From assembly GCA_905193145.1 (NCBI GenBank), contig CAJJNP010000030.1:1-25248 (forward strand): 25,248 nt of DNA. The letters run 5' to 3'. Origin of the DNA: an uncultured Odoribacter sp. (lineage in GTDB: Bacteria > Bacteroidota > Bacteroidia > Bacteroidales > Marinifilaceae). The notes beneath the pieces were generated by a model. It was not told where the DNA came from and did no database searches. It worked only from the letters and a program-made list of their open reading frames with translations. Positions within the stretch are counted from its first letter, which is position 1; every line of letters starts with the position of its first letter. A program made the position numbers and the translations under genes. Below, in pieces: positions 15,856-25,028 of this stretch.

Positions 15856-18800
15856 ATGGCAACGACATATAACGATATCATAAAAAAGCGTAGCGGTAGG
15901 GCTGCGTACAGCATAGAAGAAGAAAAAGGGAATCAATGGGCATCGTTCATTCCCAACGAGCAGTTTAATACCGTTCTGCGTACAGTACTTCGCTCGGTGC
16001 GAGGCAACGATATTGATGCCCATAAATCGTTTTGGATAAACGGCACATACGGCACAGGCAAGAGCCATGCCGTATCTGTTATCACGCATTTGCTCTGCGA
16101 CACTGTTGACAATATAAAGGAGTGGGTGGACTATGAATATGGAGCAGACAAGTTCGATCTTATTCGCAATCAAATCTATAGTTTGCGTGAAGCCAAACGT
16201 TTGTTGCCTGTCAAGATTGAAGGACTGCGTGATATGTCGCACGTGTCCGACCTGCCATTGGTGCTTCAAACTGCCGTTGTCAAAGCACTCAATGAATTGG
16301 ATATTGAATTAGCCGTTGATACTGATTTCGATGCACTCATACAGCATATTCAAGATAACCAAGTGATTTGGGATGACCTTATCGCCCGTTTTGCCGAATT
16401 GCGCTCAATTGCTTCTACCCGTGAGAAGTTGATACAGAAACTATCAGGAAAAGATATGGCGACTTTCCAAAAGGCAAAGTCAGCCCAACGCCAAGCAAAC
16501 ATGACAATTCTTCTGAATCAAGAGAATGTTGGGGCCTGGCTTATCGAGGTACAGGAGAAGCTCCGTGTGGAAACTGATTACAGAGGCTTGCTGATTATTT
16601 GGGATGAGTTTACCGATGTTATGGAAGATTCTATAGGTATTCCCGTACTTAAAGCCCTTCAGACTATTGCACAAAAGTTTGCCAACGAGGGGAACGATAG
16701 TTTCCTCTTCTTGATTTCTCATCCGTCAGCCTTCAACAAACTGGGCAACGAGGAAACCAAGCAGACCGACGGACGCTACCACCGTATGAAATATAATATG
16801 GAGTCGGTGTCGGCATTCAAAATAATGTCTCGCAAATTTGAGATTGTCGACCAGGAACGCCACCAATCAATGACCGATTTTTTCTATTCGACCAACCATA
16901 ATTTGCTTGACCTATACACAGCAACGTCCAACGACCCGAAAGAAACTCGTGGAGATTTAATCAACCTCTTTCCTATACACCCGGCTACCGCCAACCTTGC
17001 CACACACTATGCCACTGTTGTCGGTTCATCAAGCCGAAGTGTATTTGAGTTTATCGGTCAAAATGAGGCAATGGAAGATTTCTTGGAAAGTGAAACAGCT
17101 TTTGCCAATCGTCAAACCGTTACAGCAGATTATCTTTGGGATTTCGTTCTGAAAGTATTCCAAGATGATGTGGTAAACTATGGAGCTGTTACTGAACGTT
17201 TCAATACATACCGCTTGCAAGTGGAAAACCATGGTGAAGCGGCTTATGCTGTTTTCAAAGGTATCTTGCTACTCAACGCATTCAACAACATATCTGCCGA
17301 AAATAACAATGACCTCGTAACACCGACAGAAGATAACATCGTAAATCTTTTTCTCGGTACTCAGTATGAGAATGAAACCGAAGATGCGCTCAATTGGTTT
17401 AACGATCAAGGTATAATCCAACGTGCGCCTGGTGGAATCTTCTCTGTTCAATTCTCTGCTTTGCCTTCGCATGAAATTGAAGAACTGAAGCAATCGCTTG
17501 CTAATGATACAGATAAATTCCGCTTTATTTCGAGTGTACTCAACTTTGGAGATACAGCTGCTTCATACTTTACTAAAAAGTATGTTCAGAAAATTATTCG
17601 TCCTTATGCTTTTCACTTTTATTCGGAAGCATCCAATGATGCATTGTTGAAAGACAAAATTAAACGCGCAAAAAGAGAGACACGTCCGAGCGATCTTTAT
17701 TTGGCACTATTATTTTCAAAAAACAATGCTGAAATAGCTCATCTCCGTGAGTTTGCCGAACAAGCATCTACTAACGGTGCAAACGAAGATAAAGATTTGA
17801 GAGACATTATATTCATTGTCTTCGATACGGCATTTGGCGATAAACAATATGACCGGTTCATTGAATACATGGCAAACTACACCTCCGCCCAGTCGCATGG
17901 TTTTCTCGACCAAGTGAATGTGCATCGCAACCACGCCGCAGATATGATAAAGGAATGGCTACAAGATGCTCAGCGTGGTAATGCCACTATTTATGTAAAC
18001 GGACAACAAATTCCCATCTCGGTTAAACACCTTCCATCGTATCTCAATAATACGGTAGCTCCTATTATCTTCCCTCAAGGACCTGATGCTATAGAAGCAA
18101 TTAGACAGAAAGCTCCAAATCCATTCTGGAAGCCTATAGTATCAGAAGTGATTATTCGCACATTCATTTTCAGCACCAATAAGTCGGAGCTTACTGAGGG
18201 GGCAAGTAACATTAAACCTTTGCTATATCTCATACAAGATGCTATTGACGAAAACCTTGAATGGCGTGCAGATATGCCCGACAATCACCCATTCAAGATG
18301 GTCTTTGACTTCATCCAAAACAAAATTAAATATGCCGATAAGTCGCTGCTATTCAATTTTGCCGATAAGTTTGACGACCTTCGAAAACCACCATACGGGC
18401 TGTCGGGTAACTACGCATCTGCAGCTATGGTTGCTTTTGCTCTACGTAGTTGGGAAAACAAGATTTTCGACACTTTAGGAAAACCCATCGACAAAAATAG
18501 TTTGGTAACGATCATTACCGAACTGTTTAATGTCTGGGAGAAAGGAAAAAACTCAAATAAATTGAGCTTCAAATTTCAGACACCAGAAGAGGGTAAATTA
18601 TGTAAAACTCTCGTTAAGACTTTCAAACTTGACAAATTGAAAGGTTACAGCGATATATCAAGTCTTAAAGATGCTCGTTTTGCTATAACCGGCTCTTTAC
18701 TCGAAGAAAAGGGATATCCGCTATGGGCACTCAAATATATGGATGACGAATTTGTAAATTCTCATCCTGCTATTCTGCTTAACGAAGAACTCCAGCATTT

Positions 18801-19401
18801 GTTTGATAACATCGTTGCTATCTGTGGCGAAAAGGATATTAAAAATCCGGCTTTCGTCAAAGACACTCTCGAACTTATAGAAAACTATCGTGCCGATATA
18901 CCAGACATTATGGCAAAGCCCGGTAACTTCCAAAACGGATTTAATAACTTCTTGCTTAGTCAACCCGGTATCGGTTTACAGAACTTTGAAATTGATTCTG
19001 CTTATGAATTTGTGAAAAAGCATCTTGAATCAACTGTAGGCTATTGGTCTGAAGAAGAAGTTGTAGTAGCCTTGAAAGACTGGCGTATTGCTGAAAATGA
19101 CAAAATAGAAGCAGAGCGTCGTCGCGAGGAAGAAGAACGACGCAGATTAGAAGAAGAGGAACGTGAGCGAAAATTGGAAGAAGAACGCCACAAACTCGAA
19201 GAAGAGGCTAAAAATGCAAAGAACAAAGCTTTGCAAGAATTGAAAGGAAATCCGGAACAAATAGTTCGTAAGAAAGTTTCCGCCCAACAATACATTGATT
19301 CTATTGACTCAGTAGATTCACTCCGTTCACTTCTCGACAAGGTGATCGATTTAGGTTACGAATTTATTATTGATAAAATTCTCGAATCATCAAATAAATA
19401 G
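15856..19401 (+). CDS. brxC: BrxC-family P-loop ATPase of BREX type 4
   Basis: This 1181-residue protein is the large ATPase found in every BREX system, thought to work in the complex that modifies DNA or blocks phage replication. The Walker A motif GTYGTGKS is at residues 63-70 and the Walker B motif LLIIWDE ends at D250-E251. The middle is a long helical region without recognised domains, and residues about 1078-1135 form a highly charged coiled coil (repeated RREEEERRRLEEEERE-type runs). ATG 15856 is preferred over the in-frame TTG at 15850; the gap to the SBD-like gene is 21 bases, and pglZ starts nine bases after the stop. Length is typical of the family. Confidence 0.9.
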   Translation: MATTYNDIIKKRSGRAAYSIEEEKGNQWASFIPNEQFNTVLRTVLRSVRGNDIDAHKSFWINGTYGTGKSHAVSVITHLLCDTVDNIKEWVDYEYGADKFDLIRNQIYSLREAKRLLPVKIEGLRDMSHVSDLPLVLQTAVVKALNELDIELAVDTDFDALIQHIQDNQVIWDDLIARFAELRSIASTREKLIQKLSGKDMATFQKAKSAQRQANMTILLNQENVGAWLIEVQEKLRVETDYRGLLIIWDEFTDVMEDSIGIPVLKALQTIAQKFANEGNDSFLFLISHPSAFNKLGNEETKQTDGRYHRMKYNMESVSAFKIMSRKFEIVDQERHQSMTDFFYSTNHNLLDLYTATSNDPKETRGDLINLFPIHPATANLATHYATVVGSSSRSVFEFIGQNEAMEDFLESETAFANRQTVTADYLWDFVLKVFQDDVVNYGAVTERFNTYRLQVENHGEAAYAVFKGILLLNAFNNISAENNNDLVTPTEDNIVNLFLGTQYENETEDALNWFNDQGIIQRAPGGIFSVQFSALPSHEIEELKQSLANDTDKFRFISSVLNFGDTAASYFTKKYVQKIIRPYAFHFYSEASNDALLKDKIKRAKRETRPSDLYLALLFSKNNAEIAHLREFAEQASTNGANEDKDLRDIIFIVFDTAFGDKQYDRFIEYMANYTSAQSHGFLDQVNVHRNHAADMIKEWLQDAQRGNATIYVNGQQIPISVKHLPSYLNNTVAPIIFPQGPDAIEAIRQKAPNPFWKPIVSEVIIRTFIFSTNKSELTEGASNIKPLLYLIQDAIDENLEWRADMPDNHPFKMVFDFIQNKIKYADKSLLFNFADKFDDLRKPPYGLSGNYASAAMVAFALRSWENKIFDTLGKPIDKNSLVTIITELFNVWEKGKNSNKLSFKFQTPEEGKLCKTLVKTFKLDKLKGYSDISSLKDARFAITGSLLEEKGYPLWALKYMDDEFVNSHPAILLNEELQHLFDNIVAICGEKDIKNPAFVKDTLELIENYRADIPDIMAKPGNFQNGFNNFLLSQPGIGLQNFEIDSAYEFVKKHLESTVGYWSEEEVVVALKDWRIAENDKIEAERRREEEERRRLEEEERERKLEEERHKLEEEAKNAKNKALQELKGNPEQIVRKKVSAQQYIDSIDSVDSLRSLLDKVIDLGYEFIIDKILESSNK

Positions 19402-19410
19402 AAGTAGCCT

Positions 19411-21843
19411 ATGTATCAGTCGTTCAACTCACTTGATGAGCTTTTTGCATATATGTATGAAGATAAGCACTGGACAGGTGCCAATGCTTCTCATTTTGAC
19501 AGGTATCCTGTCAGGTTCGTGCTGTTCGATAATTTTTCCGACTTCAATGAATTTATTGTAAACCGCCCGGTCGGTATTTACAAACATTCCATTGATACGA
19601 TGATTGATGTTGAGCATCCTGATGACTTTCTGTCATATACCGAACTGTCCGGTGAGATACGCGCTTTTACAAAGAAAATACCAATAAATGATTTTATCAT
19701 TTACCCGTTTTCTGAAATGGCTCGCTTCTATGACAACGAAGAATACAAGGAATTTGATGCTCTGATTACCACCATACGCGGTTCACAAGCTCCGGAAGAT
19801 GCTCAAAGAGAGCATGTACGCATATATATACCGATAGTGGGAATGCAGAAGAAAATGGGCAAGTTTATGAACGATAATTCTACGTTTGTCTGGGAGCTTA
19901 AATCAGAAACCGATAAAGGCATTTATAATTTGGTTGTAACTAATGGCACTACCTATGGCGTTTCCGGACTTTCCGACAAATATACGTATGTCAAGAATTT
20001 ACATGACTGGCTTAAATTGTGGGAGAAAGGGAGTAAGATACAACCAACTATCATCAGTAGCTCACCGAACATTTTTGCTAATGCACATTTTGCTAAACCT
20101 GATAATGCTTTTACATATACTGAATGCAAAAATGCTTACGAATTTCTTGTTAAAGGTTTGCATCTTGATTTTGGTGTAACAGAATACCCCTGTGAAGAAG
20201 AAATGTGCTATTGGGAACAACTGGCTGCAGAGATAGATGTAAACACTTTCAATTTTGACGAGTTCGTGAAAGAACGCCTTGATATATTTGCTCTGCAAGA
20301 CGGTATTGATTTTATAAAATCATGGTTTGATTGCGAAACAGATTTTGACCGTTGGCTGTTATCAATGTATTTCCGTAAGATTGCCAACTCAACCGGATAT
20401 ATTTATCGCGTTCTTTGTCAATGCTCAAACCTTAGCAAGGCGGAGCTATTCTCAAATATCGCTACTCTCATATTTGAAGAACCGAATAAAGAAGTATATA
20501 TTTCAGAGCGTTTCCAAGCGATGAATTTGGCAGCCCAAAAAGGTGTTAAAATCACCGATATGGCAAAGACTAAATTAAAAGCTAAACTTAAGTCTATTGT
20601 AACATCTCCCGAACAGGGCGGATATTATCTTGCCTCCAAACTTCTGACTCCGTTAACGGAAGAAGAATTGCAACTTGCCATTCTTTGGGTCGCTCAGGAA
20701 AATATCAATCTCAATGATGTAAAGAGTGTTTTTCCCGAGTTATATTCTTATATGCAACCTATAGAACTAAACTCTTTGGAGGCATCTAATCAGTGGATAT
20801 TGGAATATTTCAATGGCTATCGCTTATCTAAAATCTCAAATAACATCAATGAACGTGTTTCTGAAATTATTTCTGATAAAAACGCTAATTCTGCATCTTT
20901 CTTAAGTTGGTATGACAATTTCAAAACAGTCAAAACAATATTACATAACCGTTCAGATATTGATGTTTTTTATTGGATAGATGGGTTGGGCGTTGATTGG
21001 ATACCATTTATCCGAAATATTATAGGAATATTTTCAAAAGAGCACGTGTATCTTAACGAAATACATATTGCAGTGGCAGACCTGCCAACAACTACCGCAA
21101 CCAACAAGCCTATTTTGCAATCGCTGTTACCAGAAGACCGACACCTTGAAAAGGTTGGTGATTTGGATAGCTTTGCTCATTCGTCAAAGAATTATCCCCA
21201 ATATATTATTGACGAAATGAATATCTTAGAAAAAGCGATAACCCAAGTGCTTGATAAATACACAGGAAAGAAAATAGCTTTCATCTCTGACCATGGTGTT
21301 ACTTACCTTTCACAACATTCAAAAGGTCTTAAACTGTCTGGGCTTACACCCAACCATGAAGGCAGATTAGCTGATATTATTGGAAATAATTATGTTTCTG
21401 ATGACAACTATATTGTCCTTGACGACAAGAAAACAATATGTTCGTTGACCCACAAGTCATTAACAGACAAAGTGAACACCGGACACGGCGCTCACGGAGG
21501 TTGCCTTCCCGAAGAAGTATTAGTTCCCATTATTGTGGTTTCTTCTCAGAAAAACGCAAACACCTATTCTGTTGCTATTGATAATGACGAAATAAACGGC
21601 AGACAACCTACGCTGAAATTTACCATTAAGGGACTTGCTTCTGTAGATGTTCCCACGCTTGAATATAACGGTGTTATATATCATCTACTGAACCATGGCA
21701 ATGATAAATTTGAGAGTGAACGTTTGAACTTGGTTGATACTGCTACTAAGGCAATTGTACGTATCAATAATGAAATTTTTAATACATTCAACATCAAAAT
21801 CTCTACGGGTGCTACCGAAGATGATTTATTTGGTGATTTATAA
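19411..21843 (+). CDS. pglZ: PglZ, alkaline-phosphatase-superfamily protein of BREX type 4
   Basis: This 810-residue protein is the second core BREX component. The C-terminal third carries the PglZ domain, an alkaline phosphatase fold: YWIDGLGVDW with D524, ISDHG with D627-H628, and HGAHGG at 692-697 followed by CLPEEVLVPIIV, in the order expected for metal binding. The N-terminal 500 residues are helical and not recognised. It follows brxC by nine bases and precedes brxL by 12, so it is co-transcribed. The molecular task of PglZ in BREX is not settled; it may act as a phosphatase or a nuclease-like enzyme, or organise the complex. Confidence 0.92.
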   Translation: MYQSFNSLDELFAYMYEDKHWTGANASHFDRYPVRFVLFDNFSDFNEFIVNRPVGIYKHSIDTMIDVEHPDDFLSYTELSGEIRAFTKKIPINDFIIYPFSEMARFYDNEEYKEFDALITTIRGSQAPEDAQREHVRIYIPIVGMQKKMGKFMNDNSTFVWELKSETDKGIYNLVVTNGTTYGVSGLSDKYTYVKNLHDWLKLWEKGSKIQPTIISSSPNIFANAHFAKPDNAFTYTECKNAYEFLVKGLHLDFGVTEYPCEEEMCYWEQLAAEIDVNTFNFDEFVKERLDIFALQDGIDFIKSWFDCETDFDRWLLSMYFRKIANSTGYIYRVLCQCSNLSKAELFSNIATLIFEEPNKEVYISERFQAMNLAAQKGVKITDMAKTKLKAKLKSIVTSPEQGGYYLASKLLTPLTEEELQLAILWVAQENINLNDVKSVFPELYSYMQPIELNSLEASNQWILEYFNGYRLSKISNNINERVSEIISDKNANSASFLSWYDNFKTVKTILHNRSDIDVFYWIDGLGVDWIPFIRNIIGIFSKEHVYLNEIHIAVADLPTTTATNKPILQSLLPEDRHLEKVGDLDSFAHSSKNYPQYIIDEMNILEKAITQVLDKYTGKKIAFISDHGVTYLSQHSKGLKLSGLTPNHEGRLADIIGNNYVSDDNYIVLDDKKTICSLTHKSLTDKVNTGHGAHGGCLPEEVLVPIIVVSSQKNANTYSVAIDNDEINGRQPTLKFTIKGLASVDVPTLEYNGVIYHLLNHGNDKFESERLNLVDTATKAIVRINNEIFNTFNIKISTGATEDDLFGDL

Positions 21844-21855
21844 ATATTTATATAG

Positions 21856-23346
21856 ATGGACAAATCCTTATCAGATAAGATTCGTGAGCAATTTGCTGCG
21901 ATGACAATATATAAAGACCCAACTTCAACAGGCAGCCTTTTTGCAGGAAGAAATTTGCCGTCATTTGTAAAAGATTTTTTACTCAAACGGTATATCAATT
22001 TTGACGGTTCTGTTAATCGGCTTAAATTAACAGATTTTCTCGATTCGGTTATTCCTACCGAACAATCTACAGTTAAAGACCGATTGGATTGTGGAGAAGA
22101 GTTGACCCTTCTCACTCGCTTTATTGTGTATATTGACCTTGTTAAGGGCATTCGCCGTTTTTCGATACCCGATATGGGTATTAAACAAAATGAAGGGCAA
22201 ATCCCTGAATATGTTTATAAAGCACACATGGGCGAACTTGTCGATGGTGAAAAATGGGGTATAATTAAATTGGCTCTCCTACCTGATGATGATGGCAAAA
22301 AGAACCATGTGGAAATGGTGGACTATAAGCCGTTCAAACCTTATAGGTCAGTTGATGTTGACTATTTAAAAAATGCACGTGAGGCATTCACTACAAAAGA
22401 GTGGATTGATATGTTACTATCCGCTATGGAATATGATGCTGATGGCTTCCAATCGCAAACGGAAAAGATAGAGTTCCTTACAAGGTTACTTATTTTCATA
22501 GAGCCTCGCTTAAATGTGATTGAACTTGCACCAAAAGGAACCGGTAAAAGTTATGTTTTCGGCAACCTCTCCAAATATGGTTGGTTGGTAAGTGGTGGTA
22601 AGGTTACTCGTGCCAAGTTGTTTTACGATAAACAAAAACAACAAAATGGCATTATGAAGAACCATGATTTTACAGCATTTGATGAAATTCAAACTATCGT
22701 ATTTCAAGAACCTGCTGAAATTCAAGCCGCTTTAAAATCATACCTTGAATCGGGGAAAACCACAATTGACAATAACGAATTTACATCGGAATGCGGTTTG
22801 ATGCTAATGGGAAATATCCCATTAAATGAGAAAAAACGACCGCTCAATTTCCGTTATTTTGATTCTTTACCTCATAACTTTCGTGAGTCAGCTTTGCTTG
22901 ACCGTTTTCATTGTTTCATTGAGGGTTGGCATTTGCCTCGTATTCACAAGGGTATGATTTTCAAGGGATGGACTATTAATGTGGAATATTTTTCTGAAAT
23001 TCTCCATGCTCTCCGCACGCAAAGTATTTATAGTATTGTATTCGACCAAATAGTAGACTATGATAAGAACGCAGATACACGCGATTTCAACGCTGTTAAA
23101 CGTATTGCAGTGGGGTATATGAAGCTTCTCTTCCCTCATTGGACGAGCTCATCAAAAGTTGATTTTGAAGAATTTGACACCTATTGCTTACAACCTGCTA
23201 TCCGTAGGCGCGGCATCATTAAGGAACAATGTCACTATATTGATTCTGAATTTAAAACTTCTATGCCTAATTTTTGGATTAACAAGGGCATAGTGAATAA
23301 TACAGATTCAGATGATAAGGGTATGGAAGAAAATGAGTTATTTTAA
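21856..23346 (+). CDS. brxL: BrxL-like AAA+ protein of BREX type 4, short form
   Basis: This 496-residue protein has an N-terminal BrxL domain (about 1-190) and an AAA+ ATPase domain with Walker A PKGTGKS (G228-S232), Walker B FTAFDE (D276-E277), an ordered SGKTTIDNNEF loop and the arginine-finger-like LLDRF near residue 355. In type 1 systems BrxL is about 680 residues and carries a C-terminal Lon-protease-like domain; here the protein ends soon after the ATPase lid, so that domain is absent. BrxL rings bind DNA and are needed for defence in some BREX systems. It is the last core BREX gene, 12 bases after pglZ. Confidence 0.88.
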   Translation: MDKSLSDKIREQFAAMTIYKDPTSTGSLFAGRNLPSFVKDFLLKRYINFDGSVNRLKLTDFLDSVIPTEQSTVKDRLDCGEELTLLTRFIVYIDLVKGIRRFSIPDMGIKQNEGQIPEYVYKAHMGELVDGEKWGIIKLALLPDDDGKKNHVEMVDYKPFKPYRSVDVDYLKNAREAFTTKEWIDMLLSAMEYDADGFQSQTEKIEFLTRLLIFIEPRLNVIELAPKGTGKSYVFGNLSKYGWLVSGGKVTRAKLFYDKQKQQNGIMKNHDFTAFDEIQTIVFQEPAEIQAALKSYLESGKTTIDNNEFTSECGLMLMGNIPLNEKKRPLNFRYFDSLPHNFRESALLDRFHCFIEGWHLPRIHKGMIFKGWTINVEYFSEILHALRTQSIYSIVFDQIVDYDKNADTRDFNAVKRIAVGYMKLLFPHWTSSSKVDFEEFDTYCLQPAIRRRGIIKEQCHYIDSEFKTSMPNFWINKGIVNNTDSDDKGMEENELF

Positions 23347-23380
23347 GGATTGAATTATTTTTGAGTGATTTTATAGGCAT

Positions 23381-24829
23381 ATGGAAAATTTGGATAAGCT
23401 TGTACTTGAATTATGTAAACTGCCACAAGAAACAGGTTGGGTAGAGTTCAAACATAACAATTGCGATCCTAAAATGGTTGGCGAGGATATCAGTGCCTTA
23501 GCCAATAGTGCTGTTATTGCGGATAGGAGTTATGCCTATATGATATGGGGTATTGATGATAATACCCACGAGATAATTGGCACAAAAGTCAGTTTGAAAA
23601 AAGAGAAGAAAGGTAATCAAGAACTTGAGAACTGGTTGCGCTATTTGCTTTCCAAAAATGCCGATTTCGAAATGCACTCTGTTGATATTGATGGAAAGCA
23701 CATTGAAATACTGATTATCTCAAAAGCAGTAGGCGTACCTGTTACTTTTGAAAAGGTGGATTATATCCGAGTAGGCAGTTATACGAAGAAAATCATTGAA
23801 TTTCCTGCATTGCAAGCTCAATTATGGGATAAATTGCGAAATCAACAATTTGAAGATGCTTATGCTATATCCGATATACAATTACAGGATATACCTCACT
23901 ATTTGAATTGCGAGGTATATTTTGATACTCTAAATATGCCAATTCCAACAAGCATTGATAAATATGCACATTATTTGGTAGAGGACGGTATTATTGTCAA
24001 ACAGGACAATGGACTCTATGCCATAACAAACCTTGGGGCTATTCTCTTTGCAAAGAAACTTTCGGAGTTTCCGCGTGTAGGACGAAAAGCAATAAGAATT
24101 GTACAATACGAAGGTCTTAACAGACTTACAATACTAAAAGAAGAAACTACCACAGAAGGATATGCCATTAGTTTTGAAAACGCAGTAAAATATGTAAATA
24201 CACTACTTCCTACAAAAGAAGATATTGATTCTGTGCGTAGAAAGTCTATAAGCACATTCCCCATACCGGCTATCAGAGAAGCAATAGCAAACAGCCTTAT
24301 TCATCAGGATTTTTTCATTACTGGAACAGGACCGCTTATTGAAGTATTTGAAAACCGGGTAGAAGTTACAAATTCGGGAACACCATTAGTAGATATTATG
24401 AGAATAGTGGATAACCCACCCAAATCCAGAAACGAAAAATTAGCTTCTTTGATGCGCAGGTTGAACATGTGTGAAGAATTAGGGCGTGGATGGGATAGAA
24501 TGGTTATTAGCTGTGAATTGCAAAAATTGCCGGCTCCGCGAATTCAAATATATCAAGAATCAACCAAGGTTTCATTATTCTCTCGTTTAGATTTCACAAA
24601 TATCCCAGTGGAAGATAAAATATGGGCAACATACTTACATGCTTGTATAAAATATATAGAAGGTAATGCTCTTACCAATAGCTCATTAAGGGAAAGGTTT
24701 GGTGTTGCAGAATCTTCATCAGGCAGTATTTCACGATTGATAAAGGAGGTTCTAAACAATAAACTGATAAAACCAGTAGATCCTAATACAGCCCCTCGGT
24801 ACATGAAATACATTCCAACATGGGGGTAA
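23381..24829 (+). CDS. AlbA_2 (Schlafen-like) / HATPase protein linked to the BREX operon
   Basis: This 482-residue protein has an AlbA_2 domain (about 10-145; WVEFKHNNCDP, then MIWGIDD and IRVGSYT), a middle helical linker and a GHKL-type ATPase segment (about 285-380) with IREAIANSLIHQDF as the N box, followed by EVTNSG and ELGRGWDRM. A winged helix ends the protein (about 425-480). Such proteins are often called RecG-like ATP-binding regulators, although there is no helicase domain. It starts 34 bases after brxL with no terminator between, so it is probably the last gene of the operon. AlbA_2 proteins recur in phage-defence neighbourhoods; it may be an accessory effector or a regulator. 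The gene is intact. Confidence 0.85.
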   Translation: MENLDKLVLELCKLPQETGWVEFKHNNCDPKMVGEDISALANSAVIADRSYAYMIWGIDDNTHEIIGTKVSLKKEKKGNQELENWLRYLLSKNADFEMHSVDIDGKHIEILIISKAVGVPVTFEKVDYIRVGSYTKKIIEFPALQAQLWDKLRNQQFEDAYAISDIQLQDIPHYLNCEVYFDTLNMPIPTSIDKYAHYLVEDGIIVKQDNGLYAITNLGAILFAKKLSEFPRVGRKAIRIVQYEGLNRLTILKEETTTEGYAISFENAVKYVNTLLPTKEDIDSVRRKSISTFPIPAIREAIANSLIHQDFFITGTGPLIEVFENRVEVTNSGTPLVDIMRIVDNPPKSRNEKLASLMRRLNMCEELGRGWDRMVISCELQKLPAPRIQIYQESTKVSLFSRLDFTNIPVEDKIWATYLHACIKYIEGNALTNSSLRERFGVAESSSGSISRLIKEVLNNKLIKPVDPNTAPRYMKYIPTWG

Positions 24830-25020
24830 TTTAACTTGCTGGTAACTTGCTGTATTTGCAATACCTGCATTAATACACTTGATTAACAGGGATTTGACTA
24901 TTAAATCTAACTTGCTGGCAAGTTGCTGAATAAGATTATAGAGAATAATACAATTCTTGATTTTGTGAAAAGTCAGGAAAAAATTAAGGCGAAATAAACT
25001 GATAATCTATTTATTTTCGC
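24830..25020. repeat. direct and inverted repeats after the BREX operon
   Basis: TAACTTGCTGGTAACTTGCTG (24832-24852) recurs as TAACTTGCTGGCAAGTTGCTG (24908-24928) with two changes that turn it into the palindrome ACTTGC-TG-GCAAGT. Between them is GTATT-TGC-AATAC (24852-24864). A further imperfect inverted repeat, GCGAAATAAA (24989-24998) against TTTATTTTCGC (25010-25020), ends at the promoter box. No U-tract terminator is clear. Confidence 0.65.
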
Positions 25021-25028
25021 TATCTTTG
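25021..25028 (+). promoter_or_regulatory. -7 promoter box of a downstream gene
   Basis: TATCTTTG matches TAnnTTTG. The inverted repeat 24989-25020 lies across the position of the -33 region, as an operator would. No gene start is found between here and the edge. Confidence 0.45.

Noticed and set aside
12905..24829. Dnd or Ssp phosphorothioation system, because of the DndC-like protein
   Set aside because: No DndA, DndD, DndE or SspB-like gene is present, and BrxC, PglZ and BrxL identify BREX type 4.
23381..24829. RecG-type helicase
   Set aside because: No helicase motifs; the protein has AlbA_2, GHKL-type ATPase and winged-helix parts only.
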